Counted from the stretch's first letter, positions 1 to 7,610 are shown. The stretch is DNA of 12,867 nt from an uncultured Stomatobaculum sp. (GCA_938010625.1 CALLVJ010000370.1:1-12867), one strand, 5' to 3'. The notes: generated from the letters alone by a model not told the origin. Numbers and translations: made by a program.

Positions 1-734
1 GTCTGAAACCCTGATTTTTCGCTGGCTTCCTGGACATTTGCGCCCTGGCGCAGCAGCTGCTGCGCGGTGATGATGCGGAGCTGGATTACATATTCCATGA
101 CCGAGAAGCCGGTGCCTTTTTTGAAGATGTGGCAGAGGTAGTGCTTGCTCAGCATGAAGTGTTCGGCGAGTTCGTCGAGCGAGAGATGTTCGGTGCAGTT
201 TTTGCGGAGATAGTCGAGAATTGGCTGTACGCGGTTATAGTCCTGGTTGGAAGTGCCGTGTTCTTTCTTTGTGGAGCGGATGCGGCTGCAGACCAGCAGC
301 AGAATCTCATAGAGCGTGATGCGCTCCAGAATGTCCGTGCCAAAGGAAGGCGGCATGCTGATGCGAAGCTTTTCAAAGAGACGTGAGAGGCGCTTGCTGT
401 CTTCCTCGGTGAGGCGGATGCAGGCAGCGCTGTTTTTTAAGGCTTCGGCAAAATCAGTCTGCGGTGTGGAGAGTTGCTCCAGGAGCGAAGGCAGAATGTG
501 GAGCACATAGCGCTTGAAGACAGAACCGTCTGCGCCATTTTCGTCGCGATGCAAGGTATTGGCATTCAGGATAAAGAGGGTATTTTTTCGAAGCGGATAC
601 ATTTTCCGATCCATGAAGAAGTCACCGCCGTCGGTCAGTACCAGCATGAACTCAATGCCCTCGTGGTAGTGCAGGCGATGCATGCGCCATTGATCGTCTT
701 GTTTATATTGGATAATGTAGTCTCTGGATTCCAT
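1..734 (-). CDS. AraC-family transcriptional regulator with N-terminal cupin domain (partial, C-terminus off the left edge)
   Basis: The minus strand reads open from an ATG at 734 to the window edge, giving 244 residues with no stop. The start has an AGGAGG ribosome-binding site at 742-747, seven bases upstream. Residues about 20-65 look like an AraC-type cupin sensor (HYHEGIEFMLVL, then a turn and LHR). Residues about 168-244 hold the DNA-binding domain: the first helix-turn-helix is around 186-206 (LSLDELAEHFMLSKHYLCHIFKK) and the second begins at about 234 and is cut off. Only some 30-40 residues should be missing, judging from the usual length of about 280. It is transcribed divergently from the glutaconyl-CoA decarboxylase/hydroxyglutarate genes, so it is probably their local regulator, perhaps responding to a pathway acid. 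That role and ligand are inference from position. The family assignment is secure. Confidence 0.9.
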   Translation of the reverse strand, partial: MESRDYIIQYKQDDQWRMHRLHYHEGIEFMLVLTDGGDFFMDRKMYPLRKNTLFILNANTLHRDENGADGSVFKRYVLHILPSLLEQLSTPQTDFAEALKNSAACIRLTEEDSKRLSRLFEKLRISMPPSFGTDILERITLYEILLLVCSRIRSTKKEHGTSNQDYNRVQPILDYLRKNCTEHLSLDELAEHFMLSKHYLCHIFKKGTGFSVMEYVIQLRIITAQQLLRQGANVQEASEKSGFQ

Positions 735-806
735 GTGATGACCTCCTCGGGCGATGAGTTCGGACTTTTCGCATAAATAGGCGGATATTCCGCTCGCCTT
801 GTCACC

Positions 807-834
807 AATATAACACAAGTTGCAAAAGATGCAA
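807..834 (-). promoter_or_regulatory. Predicted promoter of the AraC-family gene
   Basis: Read on the minus strand, TTGCAT (829-834) and TATATT (807-812) are separated by 16 bases. A TG one base before the -10 makes it an extended -10 element. Transcription would start near 800 and leave a leader of about 65 bases before the ATG at 734. The leader includes a small 5-base-pair hairpin (GCGGA/TCCGC, 781-793) of unknown meaning. Prediction from consensus only. Confidence 0.55.
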
Positions 835-991
835 GTATATACAACTAACTGCTTCCTGGCGCACGGATGAATCTGTGCAAGAAACAGCAGAGAAGTACAC
901 CAAATAAATCAGTTTTTTGGCAGGTTTTCACACATCGAGACAATTTGCGCGAGCTTTTTGACAACAAAGAGAAGGAATCTTGCGCCTTTTG

Positions 992-1000
992 TGGTACAAT
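992..1000 (+). promoter_or_regulatory. Predicted extended -10 promoter of the gcd-gct-hgd operon
   Basis: TGGTACAAT is an extended -10 element (TGnTACAAT) with transcription predicted to begin near 1007, about 25 bases before gcdD. No good -35 lies 16-18 bases upstream; that stretch (about 970-978) reads AGAAGGAAT. A perfect TTGACA exists at 958-963 but is 31 bases from the -10, too far to pair with it. A strong -10 with a poor -35 fits a promoter that needs an activator, consistent with the divergent AraC-family gene. This is a consensus-based prediction. Confidence 0.55.
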
Positions 1001-1015
1001 GAGTACATATCAAAA

Positions 1016-1021
1016 AGGAGG
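1016..1021 (+). promoter_or_regulatory. Ribosome-binding site fixing the gcdD start
   Basis: AGGAGG lies ten bases before the ATG at 1032. The in-frame ATG at 999 overlaps the -10 element and lies upstream of this site. The frame opening at 867 would have to be translated through the promoter. The 1032 start is therefore preferred. Confidence 0.75.
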
Positions 1022-1031
1022 TAGGGGTAGT

Positions 1032-1313
1032 ATGTGGACAAGCACATCCATGGGTGTTCCTGAGAGCGTACTTCTGTCTGTCATGGGACTCAGTGTGGTT
1101 ATGGTCACGCTGATTACTCTTGCGCTGGTCATCCTTGTGTTCGCCAAGGTCATGGGATCCAGCAATACGGCAGTACAGTCGGTGCCGAGACCGATTCCGG
1201 ATCCGCCGGGCATCAGCGATGAAGTCTGCTCTATGATACTCGCAGTCATTTGTGAGGAACTTCATGCGTCGCCAGAAGAGATCAATGTCACGAGCATCAA
1301 AGAGCTAAAGTAA
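1032..1313 (+). CDS. gcdD: Glutaconyl-CoA decarboxylase delta subunit, OadG/MmdD-like small membrane protein
   Basis: A 93-residue protein with one membrane segment (residues about 12-40, a run of V, L, I, M, T) followed by a proline-containing linker and a short acidic C-terminal region (residues about 62-93, DEVCSMILAVICEEL then INVTSIKELK). This is the architecture of the small delta/gamma subunits of Na+-translocating decarboxylases (GcdD, OadG, MmdD), which help assemble the membrane complex and hold the carboxyltransferase subunit to it. These proteins are poorly conserved in sequence, so the call rests on architecture, size and position directly before the biotin carrier and beta subunit genes. 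It is the first gene of the operon, with gcdC following after 28 bases. Confidence 0.8.
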   Translation: MWTSTSMGVPESVLLSVMGLSVVMVTLITLALVILVFAKVMGSSNTAVQSVPRPIPDPPGISDEVCSMILAVICEELHASPEEINVTSIKELK

Positions 1314-1341
1314 ACCGAGAACAAAACAGGAGGCTACAAAA

Positions 1342-1800
1342 ATGAAGTATGTTGTTACCATGAACGGCAAGAAATACGAGGTCGAAGTGGAGCGCATGTC
1401 CGCATTCCACATGCTCACCCGTGAAGAGATCGCTTCCGGCGTCTCGACGCCGGTACAGCCGGTCGCAGCACCGGCACCGAAGGCGGCAGCACCGACTCCA
1501 GCAGCACCAGCTCCAGCAGCGGCACCAAAGGCAGCAACTCCTGCTCCGGCAGCGGCGCCGAAGGCGGCAGCAAAGGCAGCGCCAGGCGGCACGCCTGTGA
1601 CCAGCCCGATGCCAGGTTCTGTGCTCGGCGTCAAGGTGAATGTCGGCGACAAGGTAAGCGAAGGGCAGACCATGTTTGTGCTCGAGGCAATGAAAATGGA
1701 AAATGAGATTGTGGCACCGGTCGACGGTACGGTCGCTTCGATCAACGTGAAGACGGGTGACACGGTAGATACCGACCAGGTCATGGGCACGTTGAACTAA
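1342..1800 (+). CDS. gcdC: Glutaconyl-CoA decarboxylase gamma subunit, biotin carrier protein
   Basis: 152 residues. Residues 1-36 form a short beta-rich start (MKYVVTMNGKKYEVEVE). Residues 37-82 are an almost pure Ala/Pro/Lys linker, and about 83-152 are a biotinyl domain. The biotin attachment motif EAMKME is present with the acceptor lysine at residue 118, and the conserved PMPGSV turn is at 89-94. The biotin carries CO2 from the carboxyltransferase alpha subunit to the membrane beta subunit, and the flexible linker lets the domain swing between the two sites. The start has AGGAGG at 1328-1333, eight bases upstream. It sits between the delta and beta subunit genes, so I call it the glutaconyl-CoA enzyme's carrier. 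By itself the sequence could equally be a methylmalonyl-CoA or oxaloacetate decarboxylase carrier. Confidence 0.93.
   Translation: MKYVVTMNGKKYEVEVERMSAFHMLTREEIASGVSTPVQPVAAPAPKAAAPTPAAPAPAAAPKAATPAPAAAPKAAAKAAPGGTPVTSPMPGSVLGVKVNVGDKVSEGQTMFVLEAMKMENEIVAPVDGTVASINVKTGDTVDTDQVMGTLN
1450..1587 (+). repeat. Ala/Pro-rich linker coding repeat inside gcdC
   Basis: Low-complexity DNA built from irregular copies of GCAGCACCG/GCACCGGCA-like units, coding for Ala-Pro-Lys repeats (residues 37-82). Such linkers are normal in biotin carrier subunits and vary in length between strains by repeat slippage. Confidence 0.7.
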
Positions 1801-1818
1801 GCGAAGGAGGAACCTGCT

Positions 1819-2985
1819 GTGAATCTTATTGCTATCGTTGAGGGGCTGCTGAAGAGTTCCGGATATGCGACGATGACCTGGCAGCAGCTTGTCATGCTGC
1901 TTCTCTCGTTCATTCTGATGTATCTCGCGATCGTCAGGCAGTTTGAGCCGCTTCTGCTGCTCCCGATCTCCTTTGGTATTTTCATGTCGAATCTGCCGCA
2001 TTCCGGCACCTTCGAATATTTTTATCAGCTTGATCACTGGTACGATGCTGGCATCCTCGGCGTCATGTACATGGGTGTCAAGTCCAGCTTCTTCCCCTGC
2101 ATGATGTTCCTCGCAGTCGGCGCCATGACGGACTTTGGCCCGCTGATTGCAAACCCGATTTCGCTGCTCCTCGGCGCAGCGGCACAGCTTGGTATTTACT
2201 GTGCGTTTATCTTCGCAAATGCGACAGGGCTTTTTACCCCGCAGCAGGCAGCTGCGATCGGCATCATCGGCGGCGCTGACGGCCCGACAGCAATCTATGT
2301 CGCGAACAACCTCGCACCTGAACTTGTCGCACCGATCGCTGTGGCAGCTTACAGCTACATGGCGCTGATCCCGCTGGCTCTTGTACCGATGATTCAGCCG
2401 CCGATCATGAACCTCCTGAGGACGGACAAGGAGCGCCGCGTCAAGATGAAGCAGCTCAGAAAGGTATCGAAGACCGAGAAGATTGTATTCCCGATTCTCG
2501 TTGCCTGCCTGGTTTCCCTGCTGCTCCCGGATGTCGCACCGCTCCTCTGCATGCTGATGCTCGGCAACCTGTTCCGCGAGAGCGGTGTGGTCGAGAGACT
2601 CTCAGATGTCGCGCAGAATGCACTCTGCAATATCTGCACGATTTTCCTTGGCCTTTCGGTCGGCGCGACAGCGCGCGGTGAGCTCTTTCTTCGCCCGCAG
2701 ACGCTTGCCATTGTCGTCATGGGTCTTGCAGCATTCAGCTTCTCTACCATGGGCGGTGTGATTTTTGGCAAGATTCTCTACGCTGTGACCGGCGGCAAGA
2801 TTAACCCGCTCATTGGCTCGGCAGGCGTTTCAGCTGTTCCGATGGCGGCGCGTGTGTCCCAGACGGTGGGCTCCAAGACGGACAGAACCAACTTCCTCTT
2901 GATGCACGCGATGGGACCGAACGTGGCAGGTGTCATCGGCTCTGCGGTTGCGGCAGGATTTTTCCTGACCTTCTTCGCGCACTGA
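1819..2985 (+). CDS. gcdB: Glutaconyl-CoA decarboxylase beta subunit, Na+-translocating membrane carboxybiotin decarboxylase
   Basis: 388 residues, a polytopic membrane protein of the OadB/GcdB/MmdB family. It decarboxylates carboxybiotin and couples this to Na+ export. The family motif GGADGPT is at 151-157, with the essential aspartate at D154. Lined up by spacing against Klebsiella OadB, Asp203 matches D154, Tyr229 matches Y180, and Asn373/Gly377/Ser382/Arg389 match N329/G333/S338/R345, so all the known functional residues are present. The conserved block [14 protein letters not shown] is near the C-terminus (363-376). The length is in the normal range. The start is GTG, fixed by AAGGAGG eight bases upstream (1804-1810); gcdC ends only 18 bases before it. 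A 70-base gap follows before gctA. Confidence 0.95.
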   Translation: MNLIAIVEGLLKSSGYATMTWQQLVMLLLSFILMYLAIVRQFEPLLLLPISFGIFMSNLPHSGTFEYFYQLDHWYDAGILGVMYMGVKSSFFPCMMFLAVGAMTDFGPLIANPISLLLGAAAQLGIYCAFIFANATGLFTPQQAAAIGIIGGADGPTAIYVANNLAPELVAPIAVAAYSYMALIPLALVPMIQPPIMNLLRTDKERRVKMKQLRKVSKTEKIVFPILVACLVSLLLPDVAPLLCMLMLGNLFRESGVVERLSDVAQNALCNICTIFLGLSVGATARGELFLRPQTLAIVVMGLAAFSFSTMGGVIFGKILYAVTGGKINPLIGSAGVSAVPMAARVSQTVGSKTDRTNFLLMHAMGPNVAGVIGSAVAAGFFLTFFAH

Positions 2986-3041
2986 GTCGTTTGTAATACA
3001 AGCAGTTCAACCAAGTTAAGGATCGTTTTCTGTTTCGAGAA

Positions 3042-3047
3042 AGGAGG
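3042..3047 (+). promoter_or_regulatory. Ribosome-binding site supporting a TTG start for gctA
   Basis: AGGAGG lies eight bases before the TTG at 3056, ideal spacing. The next in-frame ATG (3068) would be 20 bases away. The N-terminus read from TTG (MNKVMSLHDAVAKYV) also matches the family start as I recall it. Confidence 0.75.
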
Positions 3048-3055
3048 ACATTACC

Positions 3056-4087
3056 TTGAATAAAGTAATGAGTTTACATGATGCTGTTGCAAAGTATGTC
3101 GAGAGTGGAGATGCCATTTGCTTCGGCGGATTTACAACGAACCGGAAGCCCTATGCGGCCGTTTTCGAAATCCTTCGCCAAGGACAGACTGATTTTACTG
3201 TCTGGGCAGGACCGGCTGGCGGTGATTGGGACATGATGATCGGCGAGGGGCGCGTGAAGGCATATGTCAACTGCTATACCGCGAACTCCGGCTATACGAA
3301 TGTGGCTCGCCGCTTCCGCGCTGCGATTGAGGCGGGGACGCTGACCTACGAGGATTACTCGCAGGATGTTCTGATGCTGCAGCTCCATGCGGCATCGCTT
3401 GGCCTTCCGTACCTTCCGGTGCGCCTGATGCAGGGCTCCGGCCTCACAGATTTCTGGGGCATCTCGGAGGAGAAGAGAAAGAGCCTCGATAAGCTGACCA
3501 ACTTGAAGTTCGCTTATGTCGAGAACCCCTTCAACCCGGGTGAGAAGGTCGTCGCAGTGCCGACTCCGCAGCTTGACACCGCAATCATCCACGTGCAGAA
3601 GGCATCGCCGGATGGCACCTGCGTGATTGAGGGCGATGAATTCCACGATGTCGATGTCGCTGTTGCAGCAAAGAAGGTCATTGTGACTTGTGAGGAGCTT
3701 GTGAGCAACGAGTACATCCGCCAGGATCCGTCGCAGAACAAGGTCTTCGGCGAGTGCGTCAACGCGGTTGTGCATGTGCCGTATGGCGCTTGGCCATCTC
3801 AGTGCTACAACTACTATGATTGCGATGACAAGGCGCTGAAAGAGTACGACAAGGCTTCGAAGTATCAGGACAAGGAAGACGCAGAGCGCCAGATTGCCAG
3901 GGAGAAGGAGAAAGCTGAGAAGAAGGGACTTCCTTACACAGCACCGGTCAATCCGGAGACTTTCCGCGACTATCTGGACAAGTGGGTTTATGGCTGCAAG
4001 GACAATAACGAGCTTCTCGACAAGATTGGCGGCGCGCATCTCGCGAGCCTGAAGGTCATTCCGGGACTTGGCTACGCAAAGCGATAA
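3056..4087 (+). CDS. gctA: Glutaconate CoA-transferase subunit A
   Basis: 343 residues, the alpha chain of the heterodimeric family I CoA-transferase that moves CoA from acetyl-CoA onto (R)-2-hydroxyglutarate (or glutaconate) in the cytoplasm. Family features: the N-terminal Rossmann-like part with GGFTTNRKPYAAVFEILRQG (24-43), the glycine-rich AGPAGGDWDM (51-60), VKAYVNCYTANSG (67-79), and LMQGSGLTDFWGIS (124-137). The catalytic glutamate is on the partner subunit. Translation starts at TTG. The family length is about 320; here a lysine/glutamate-rich segment of roughly 25 residues (about 272-298) is extra relative to the Acidaminococcus protein as I remember it. Only 15 bases separate it from gctB. 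Confidence 0.95.
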   Translation: MNKVMSLHDAVAKYVESGDAICFGGFTTNRKPYAAVFEILRQGQTDFTVWAGPAGGDWDMMIGEGRVKAYVNCYTANSGYTNVARRFRAAIEAGTLTYEDYSQDVLMLQLHAASLGLPYLPVRLMQGSGLTDFWGISEEKRKSLDKLTNLKFAYVENPFNPGEKVVAVPTPQLDTAIIHVQKASPDGTCVIEGDEFHDVDVAVAAKKVIVTCEELVSNEYIRQDPSQNKVFGECVNAVVHVPYGAWPSQCYNYYDCDDKALKEYDKASKYQDKEDAERQIAREKEKAEKKGLPYTAPVNPETFRDYLDKWVYGCKDNNELLDKIGGAHLASLKVIPGLGYAKR

Positions 4088-4102
4088 AAGGAGGGGAGAG
4101 AC

Positions 4103-4897
4103 ATGGCTGATTACACGAATTATACCAAGCAGGAGATGCAGGCTTACGCCATTGCAAAGAATATTCAGGAGAATCAGATTGTCATTGTCGGAACCGGACT
4201 TCCGCTCATCGGCGCTTCGCTTGCAAAGCGCGCGGTCTGCCCGTCCTGCCATCCGATTGTGGAGAGCGGTCTTATGGACTGCGATCCGGTAGAGGTGCCG
4301 CGTTCGGTCGGCGATCTCCGCTTTATGGCACACTGCGCAGTGCAGTGGCCGAATATCCGCTTTGTCGGGTTTGAGGCAAATGAGTGGCTGCACGATGAGA
4401 ATCGTCTGATCGCCTTCATCGGTGGCGCACAGATTGACCCTTACGGCAATGTGAACTCGACCTGCATCGGCAATTACAACAATCCGAAGACGCGTTTCAC
4501 AGGCTCCGGCGGCGCAAATGGCATTGCGACCTACTGCAATACGGTCATCATGATGCAGCATCAGAAGAGAAGATTCATGGACAAGATTGACTATGTCACG
4601 AGCCCGGGCTGGATGGACGGCCCTGGCGGAAGAGAGAGAGCGGGTCTTCCGGGCAATAGAGGGCCGCAGATGGTCGTCACGGATCTCGGCATCATGAAGT
4701 TCGATGAGGAGACCAAGAGAATGTACCTCGCATATTACTATCCCTTCTCCTCTCCGGAGATGGTTAAGGAGAATACGGGCTTTGATGTCGATGTGTCCAG
4801 AGCAAAGCTCATGGAAGGACCGAACCCGGAGATCATCAAGCTGATTCGTGAGGAAATTGATCCCGGCCAGGCATTCATCAAGGTTCCGAAGCAGTAA
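4103..4897 (+). CDS. gctB: Glutaconate CoA-transferase subunit B
   Basis: 264 residues, the beta chain of glutaconate CoA-transferase, which carries the catalytic glutamate that forms the enzyme-CoA thioester. The motif IVESGLMDCDPVEVPRSVGD places this glutamate at residue 54, the same number as the known Glu54 of the Acidaminococcus enzyme. Other conserved blocks: GTGLPLIGASLAKR (30-43), AFIGGAQIDPYGNVNST, and GSGGANGIATYCNT with the downstream SPGWMDGPGGRER. The length is the same as the family. The start has AGGAGG at 4089-4094. I see no missing residue or other oddity. It acts with GctA as a heterotetramer or larger assembly. Confidence 0.97.
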   Translation: MADYTNYTKQEMQAYAIAKNIQENQIVIVGTGLPLIGASLAKRAVCPSCHPIVESGLMDCDPVEVPRSVGDLRFMAHCAVQWPNIRFVGFEANEWLHDENRLIAFIGGAQIDPYGNVNSTCIGNYNNPKTRFTGSGGANGIATYCNTVIMMQHQKRRFMDKIDYVTSPGWMDGPGGRERAGLPGNRGPQMVVTDLGIMKFDEETKRMYLAYYYPFSSPEMVKENTGFDVDVSRAKLMEGPNPEIIKLIREEIDPGQAFIKVPKQ

Positions 4898-4928
4898 AAT
4901 AAAAATTCAGCGCACGACTCACTTTTTT

Positions 4929-4935
4929 AAGGAGA
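4929..4935 (+). promoter_or_regulatory. Ribosome-binding site fixing the gcdA start
   Basis: AAGGAGA lies eight bases before the ATG at 4944. The reading frame is open back to an ATG at 4848 inside gctB, but that start has no such site, and the extra 32 residues do not look like the family N-terminus. Confidence 0.75.
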
Positions 4936-4943
4936 GATTTGAG

Positions 4944-6758
4944 ATGAATAATTACACCATGCCGCGCTATTTTCAGGACATGAAGGTTCTGAACGCACCT
5001 GCGGCAAAACCGAATCCGGAGAATGTGAAAGAGTTAAAGGAAGTCGAACAGGACATTCACGCGCGTGCGGAGAAACTTCTCTCCGCAGGCACGCCGGATG
5101 ATAAAATTCACGCAAAGGGTCAGTATACAGCACTCGAGAGAATTAACCAGCTGGTCGATGAGGGCACCTTCTGCCCGCTGAATACGCTCTACAATCCGGA
5201 GGACAACGCAGAGGAGAAGATTGGCATTGTCTCGACTGGCATTGTCAAGGGGCTCGGTCGCATCAACGGCAAATGGGCGGTGATCATTGCTTCCGACAAC
5301 AAGAAGATGGCTGGCGCCTGGGTTCCCGGTCAGGCGGACAACCTGCTCCGCGGCTCTGACACGGCGAAGATGCTCGGCATCCCGCTGGTCTACATCCTGA
5401 ACTGCTCCGGCGTTAAGCTCGACGAGCAGGAGAAGGTTTATCCAAACCGCAGAGGCGGCGGCACGCCGTTCTATCGCAACTCGGAGCTCAACCAGCTCGG
5501 TGTTCCGGTCATCGTCGGCATCTATGGTACGAACCCGGCGGGCGGCGGCTATCATGCCATTTCTCCGACCGTACTGATTGCACATGAGAAGGCAAACATG
5601 GCAGTCGGCGGCGCAGGCATTGTCGGCGGTATGGATTCGAAGCCCTATGTGGATCTTGAGGGTGCGCAGGGCATGATCGACGCGACCAGAAAGATGAAGA
5701 ATGATCCGCCGGGCTCCGTCTCGATTCACTACAATGTGACCGGTTTCTTCCGCGAGGTCTATGCAGAGGAGTTTGGTGTTCTTGACTCAATCAAGAAGTA
5801 TATGGACTATATGCCGGCGTTCAATCCGGAGTTCTTCCGGGTTGACACACCGAAGGCACCGGCAATCCAGGGCGAGGAGCTCTATAACATTGTGCCGCGC
5901 AATACCCGCCGCACCTACGACATGTACAACGTTTTGAAGGCGCTGCTCGACGGCGGTGAGTTCATGGAGTACAAAAAAGACTACGGCCCGGAGATGATCA
6001 CTGGTATCGCGAAGGTCAACGGTCTTCCGGTCGGCGTTGTCGCAAATCGCCAGGGCGTGCTCGCAATGCAGGGCTATCCGAATTATCCGGAGTACAGAGG
6101 CAAGGGTGCCATGGGTATGGGCGGCAAGCTCTATCGCCAGGGTCTCATCAAGATGAACGAGTTTGTGACCCTCTGCGGCCGGGACCGTCTGCCGATGATC
6201 TGGGTGCAGGATACGACCGGCATCGACGTGGACAATGAGGCAGAGAAAGCAGAGCTTCTTGGCCTCGGTCAGAGCTTGATCTACTCGATTCAGTCCACGA
6301 AGCTCCCGATGTTCGAGATTACACTCCGCAAGGGAACTGCAGCGGCGCACTATGTGCTCGGCGGTCCGCAGGGCAATGACAACAATGTGTTCTCGATCGG
6401 CACAGCTGCGACGGAGATCAACGTCATGTATGGCAAGACTGCAGCGGGCGCGATGTACAGCCGCCGTCTTGTGAAGGATCAGGATGCCGGCAAGGATCTC
6501 CAGGGCACGATTGACAAGATGAACCAGCTGATTCAGCACTATATCGACACCTCGACGCCGGCGTTCTGTGCAAAGGCAGGTCTGGTTGACGAGATTGTCG
6601 ATATGCCGAAGATCAGAAATTATGTCGTGGCATTTGCGGACGCGGCTTATCAGAATCCAAAGTCCATTTGCCCGGTTCATCAGATGATTCTTCCGAGAGT
6701 CATCAAGGATTATGACGAGAATGGCCAGAACGCAAAAACTGCTGGGGCAAAGGCGTAA
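4944..6758 (+). CDS. gcdA: Glutaconyl-CoA decarboxylase alpha subunit, biotin-dependent carboxyltransferase
   Basis: 604 residues (the Acidaminococcus protein is about 587). It transfers the carboxyl group of glutaconyl-CoA to the biotin of GcdC and releases crotonyl-CoA; it is the peripheral subunit docked on the membrane pump. Two crotonase-fold halves are visible. The first (about 60-320) contains RINGKWAVIIASDNK, GGGTPFYRNSELNQLGVPV (171-189) and GTNPAGGGYHAISP. The second (about 330-580) contains GMGGKLYRQGLIKMNEF (391-407), WVQDTTGIDVDNEAE (420-434) and GTAAAHYVLGGPQGN (464-478), the CoA/biotin-binding glycine loops of acyl-CoA carboxyltransferases. It is separated from the other decarboxylase genes by gctAB; hgdC follows after 30 bases. 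The N-terminal MNNYTMPRYFQDM and the context favour glutaconyl-CoA over methylmalonyl-CoA as substrate. Confidence 0.95.
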   Translation: MNNYTMPRYFQDMKVLNAPAAKPNPENVKELKEVEQDIHARAEKLLSAGTPDDKIHAKGQYTALERINQLVDEGTFCPLNTLYNPEDNAEEKIGIVSTGIVKGLGRINGKWAVIIASDNKKMAGAWVPGQADNLLRGSDTAKMLGIPLVYILNCSGVKLDEQEKVYPNRRGGGTPFYRNSELNQLGVPVIVGIYGTNPAGGGYHAISPTVLIAHEKANMAVGGAGIVGGMDSKPYVDLEGAQGMIDATRKMKNDPPGSVSIHYNVTGFFREVYAEEFGVLDSIKKYMDYMPAFNPEFFRVDTPKAPAIQGEELYNIVPRNTRRTYDMYNVLKALLDGGEFMEYKKDYGPEMITGIAKVNGLPVGVVANRQGVLAMQGYPNYPEYRGKGAMGMGGKLYRQGLIKMNEFVTLCGRDRLPMIWVQDTTGIDVDNEAEKAELLGLGQSLIYSIQSTKLPMFEITLRKGTAAAHYVLGGPQGNDNNVFSIGTAATEINVMYGKTAAGAMYSRRLVKDQDAGKDLQGTIDKMNQLIQHYIDTSTPAFCAKAGLVDEIVDMPKIRNYVVAFADAAYQNPKSICPVHQMILPRVIKDYDENGQNAKTAGAKA

Positions 6759-6788
6759 TCCGAAAACGCAGAAGTAAGAGGAACTTTT

Positions 6789-7583
6789 ATGGCAATTTTC
6801 ACGTTGGGTATTGATGTCGGTTCCACTGCCTCCAAGTGCATCATGTTAAAGGACGGCGAGGAAATCGTATCGAAATCTCTGGTGAGCGTGGGGACTGGTA
6901 CATCCGGTCCCCAGCGCGCCATTGAGGAAGTTTTACAGAATGCAGGCAAGACGCGCGAGGAGATGGACTACACGCTCGCAACCGGCTATGGCCGCAATTC
7001 GCTCGATGGCATTGCGGACAAGCAGATGAGTGAGCTCTCCTGTCATGCGAGAGGAGCGTACTTCCTGTTTCCCAAGGTACACACCGTCATTGACATCGGC
7101 GGTCAGGATGTCAAGGTCTTGAAGATTGAGAACGGCGCAATGGTCAATTTCCAGATGAATGACAAGTGTGCGGCGGGCACGGGACGTTTTCTGGATGTCA
7201 TGGCGAGAGTTCTGGAGGTCAACATTGAAGATCTCGAGAAGCTTTCGGCGGAGTCCACAAAGCGCATCGGCATCAGTTCTACCTGCACGGTTTTTGCAGA
7301 GAGCGAGGTCATCAGCCAGCTCGCGCAGGGCACCGACAAGCGGGACATCATCGCAGGCATTCACAGAGCGATTGCGGGCAGAGTCGCAGGGCTGGTGCAC
7401 CGCGTGGGCCTTGTGCCGGATGTTGTGATGACAGGCGGTGTCGCACAGAATCACGGTGTGGTGCTTGCACTGGAAGAGCTGCTGAACTGTGAGATCAAAA
7501 CTTCCCCGCTCACGCAGTACAATGGTGCGCTCGGCGCGGCACTGTTTGCATACCAGGGCGCGCTAAAGCGCGCCAAGGCATAA
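6789..7583 (+). CDS. hgdC: (R)-2-hydroxyglutaryl-CoA dehydratase activator (archerase), ATP-dependent [4Fe-4S] protein
   Basis: 264 residues, the BadF/BadG/BcrA/BcrD-type ATPase. As a homodimer with one bridging [4Fe-4S] cluster it uses ATP hydrolysis to drive an electron at very low potential into the dehydratase. Visible features: the phosphate loop [11 protein letters not shown] (7-17), a second nucleotide loop DIGGQD (102-107), and TGGVAQN near the C-terminus. The two cluster-ligand cysteines are at residues 127 (KCAAGTGRF) and 166 ([11 protein letters not shown]), the same numbers as in the Acidaminococcus activator. The protein is expected to be extremely oxygen-sensitive. The start has a weaker AAGAGGAA site at 6776-6783. 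It lies directly upstream of its target subunits, with 27 bases to hgdA. Confidence 0.96.
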   Translation: MAIFTLGIDVGSTASKCIMLKDGEEIVSKSLVSVGTGTSGPQRAIEEVLQNAGKTREEMDYTLATGYGRNSLDGIADKQMSELSCHARGAYFLFPKVHTVIDIGGQDVKVLKIENGAMVNFQMNDKCAAGTGRFLDVMARVLEVNIEDLEKLSAESTKRIGISSTCTVFAESEVISQLAQGTDKRDIIAGIHRAIAGRVAGLVHRVGLVPDVVMTGGVAQNHGVVLALEELLNCEIKTSPLTQYNGALGAALFAYQGALKRAKA

Positions 7584-7610
7584 GCCATATTTAGAAAAGA
7601 GGCGATTAAA

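Larger units (their letters stand above)
735..1031. other. Divergent intergenic control region
   Basis: These roughly 300 bases separate the AraC-family gene from gcdD and hold no convincing gene. Contents in order: ribosome-binding site and leader of the regulator, its predicted promoter (807-834), an AT-rich stretch without clear structure (about 840-940), two copies of TTGCGC followed by a T-run (945-950 and 980-985), and the extended -10 promoter of the catabolic operon (992-1000). The region between the two promoters is the logical place for operators of the divergent regulator. Confidence 0.6.

Noticed and set aside
129..776. Plus-strand open frames across 129-776
   Set aside because: They run opposite the AraC-family gene, whose minus-strand translation gives a clear cupin plus helix-turn-helix protein.
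958..963. Perfect TTGACA as the -35 of the operon promoter
   Set aside because: It is 31 bases from the -10 at 995-1000, and I see no good -10 at 16-18 bases from it.
867..1031. Extended N-terminus for gcdD from upstream in-frame ATGs (867 or 999)
   Set aside because: These starts lie upstream of or within the promoter and before the strong AGGAGG at 1016-1021. The added residues do not form a signal or membrane segment.
1450..1587. Possible tandem repeat or CRISPR-like array in gcdC
   Set aside because: The units are irregular, in frame and code for the expected flexible Ala/Pro linker; there are no spacers.
1297..2037. Minus-strand Cys/Arg-rich open frame opposite gcdC
   Set aside because: Its odd composition is just the complement of the Ala/Pro linker codons of the biotin carrier.
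3031..3047. Small hairpin (TTTCT/AGAAA) in front of the gctA ribosome-binding site
   Set aside because: A five-base AT-rich stem is too weak to call a regulatory structure or terminator.
3074..4561. Long open frame on the minus strand (495 codons) opposite gctA and gctB
   Set aside because: It is an antisense shadow of two well-recognised genes, caused by GC-rich codon use. It has no ribosome-binding site and no recognisable protein features.
4848..4943. Longer gcdA starting inside gctB
   Set aside because: There is no suitable ribosome-binding site, the extra residues are basic and unlike the family, and a good site precedes the ATG at 4944.
5034..6680. Two further minus-strand open frames opposite gcdA (5034-5729 and 5787-6680)
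   Set aside because: The sense strand encodes a full-length conserved carboxyltransferase, and the antisense products look compositionally random.
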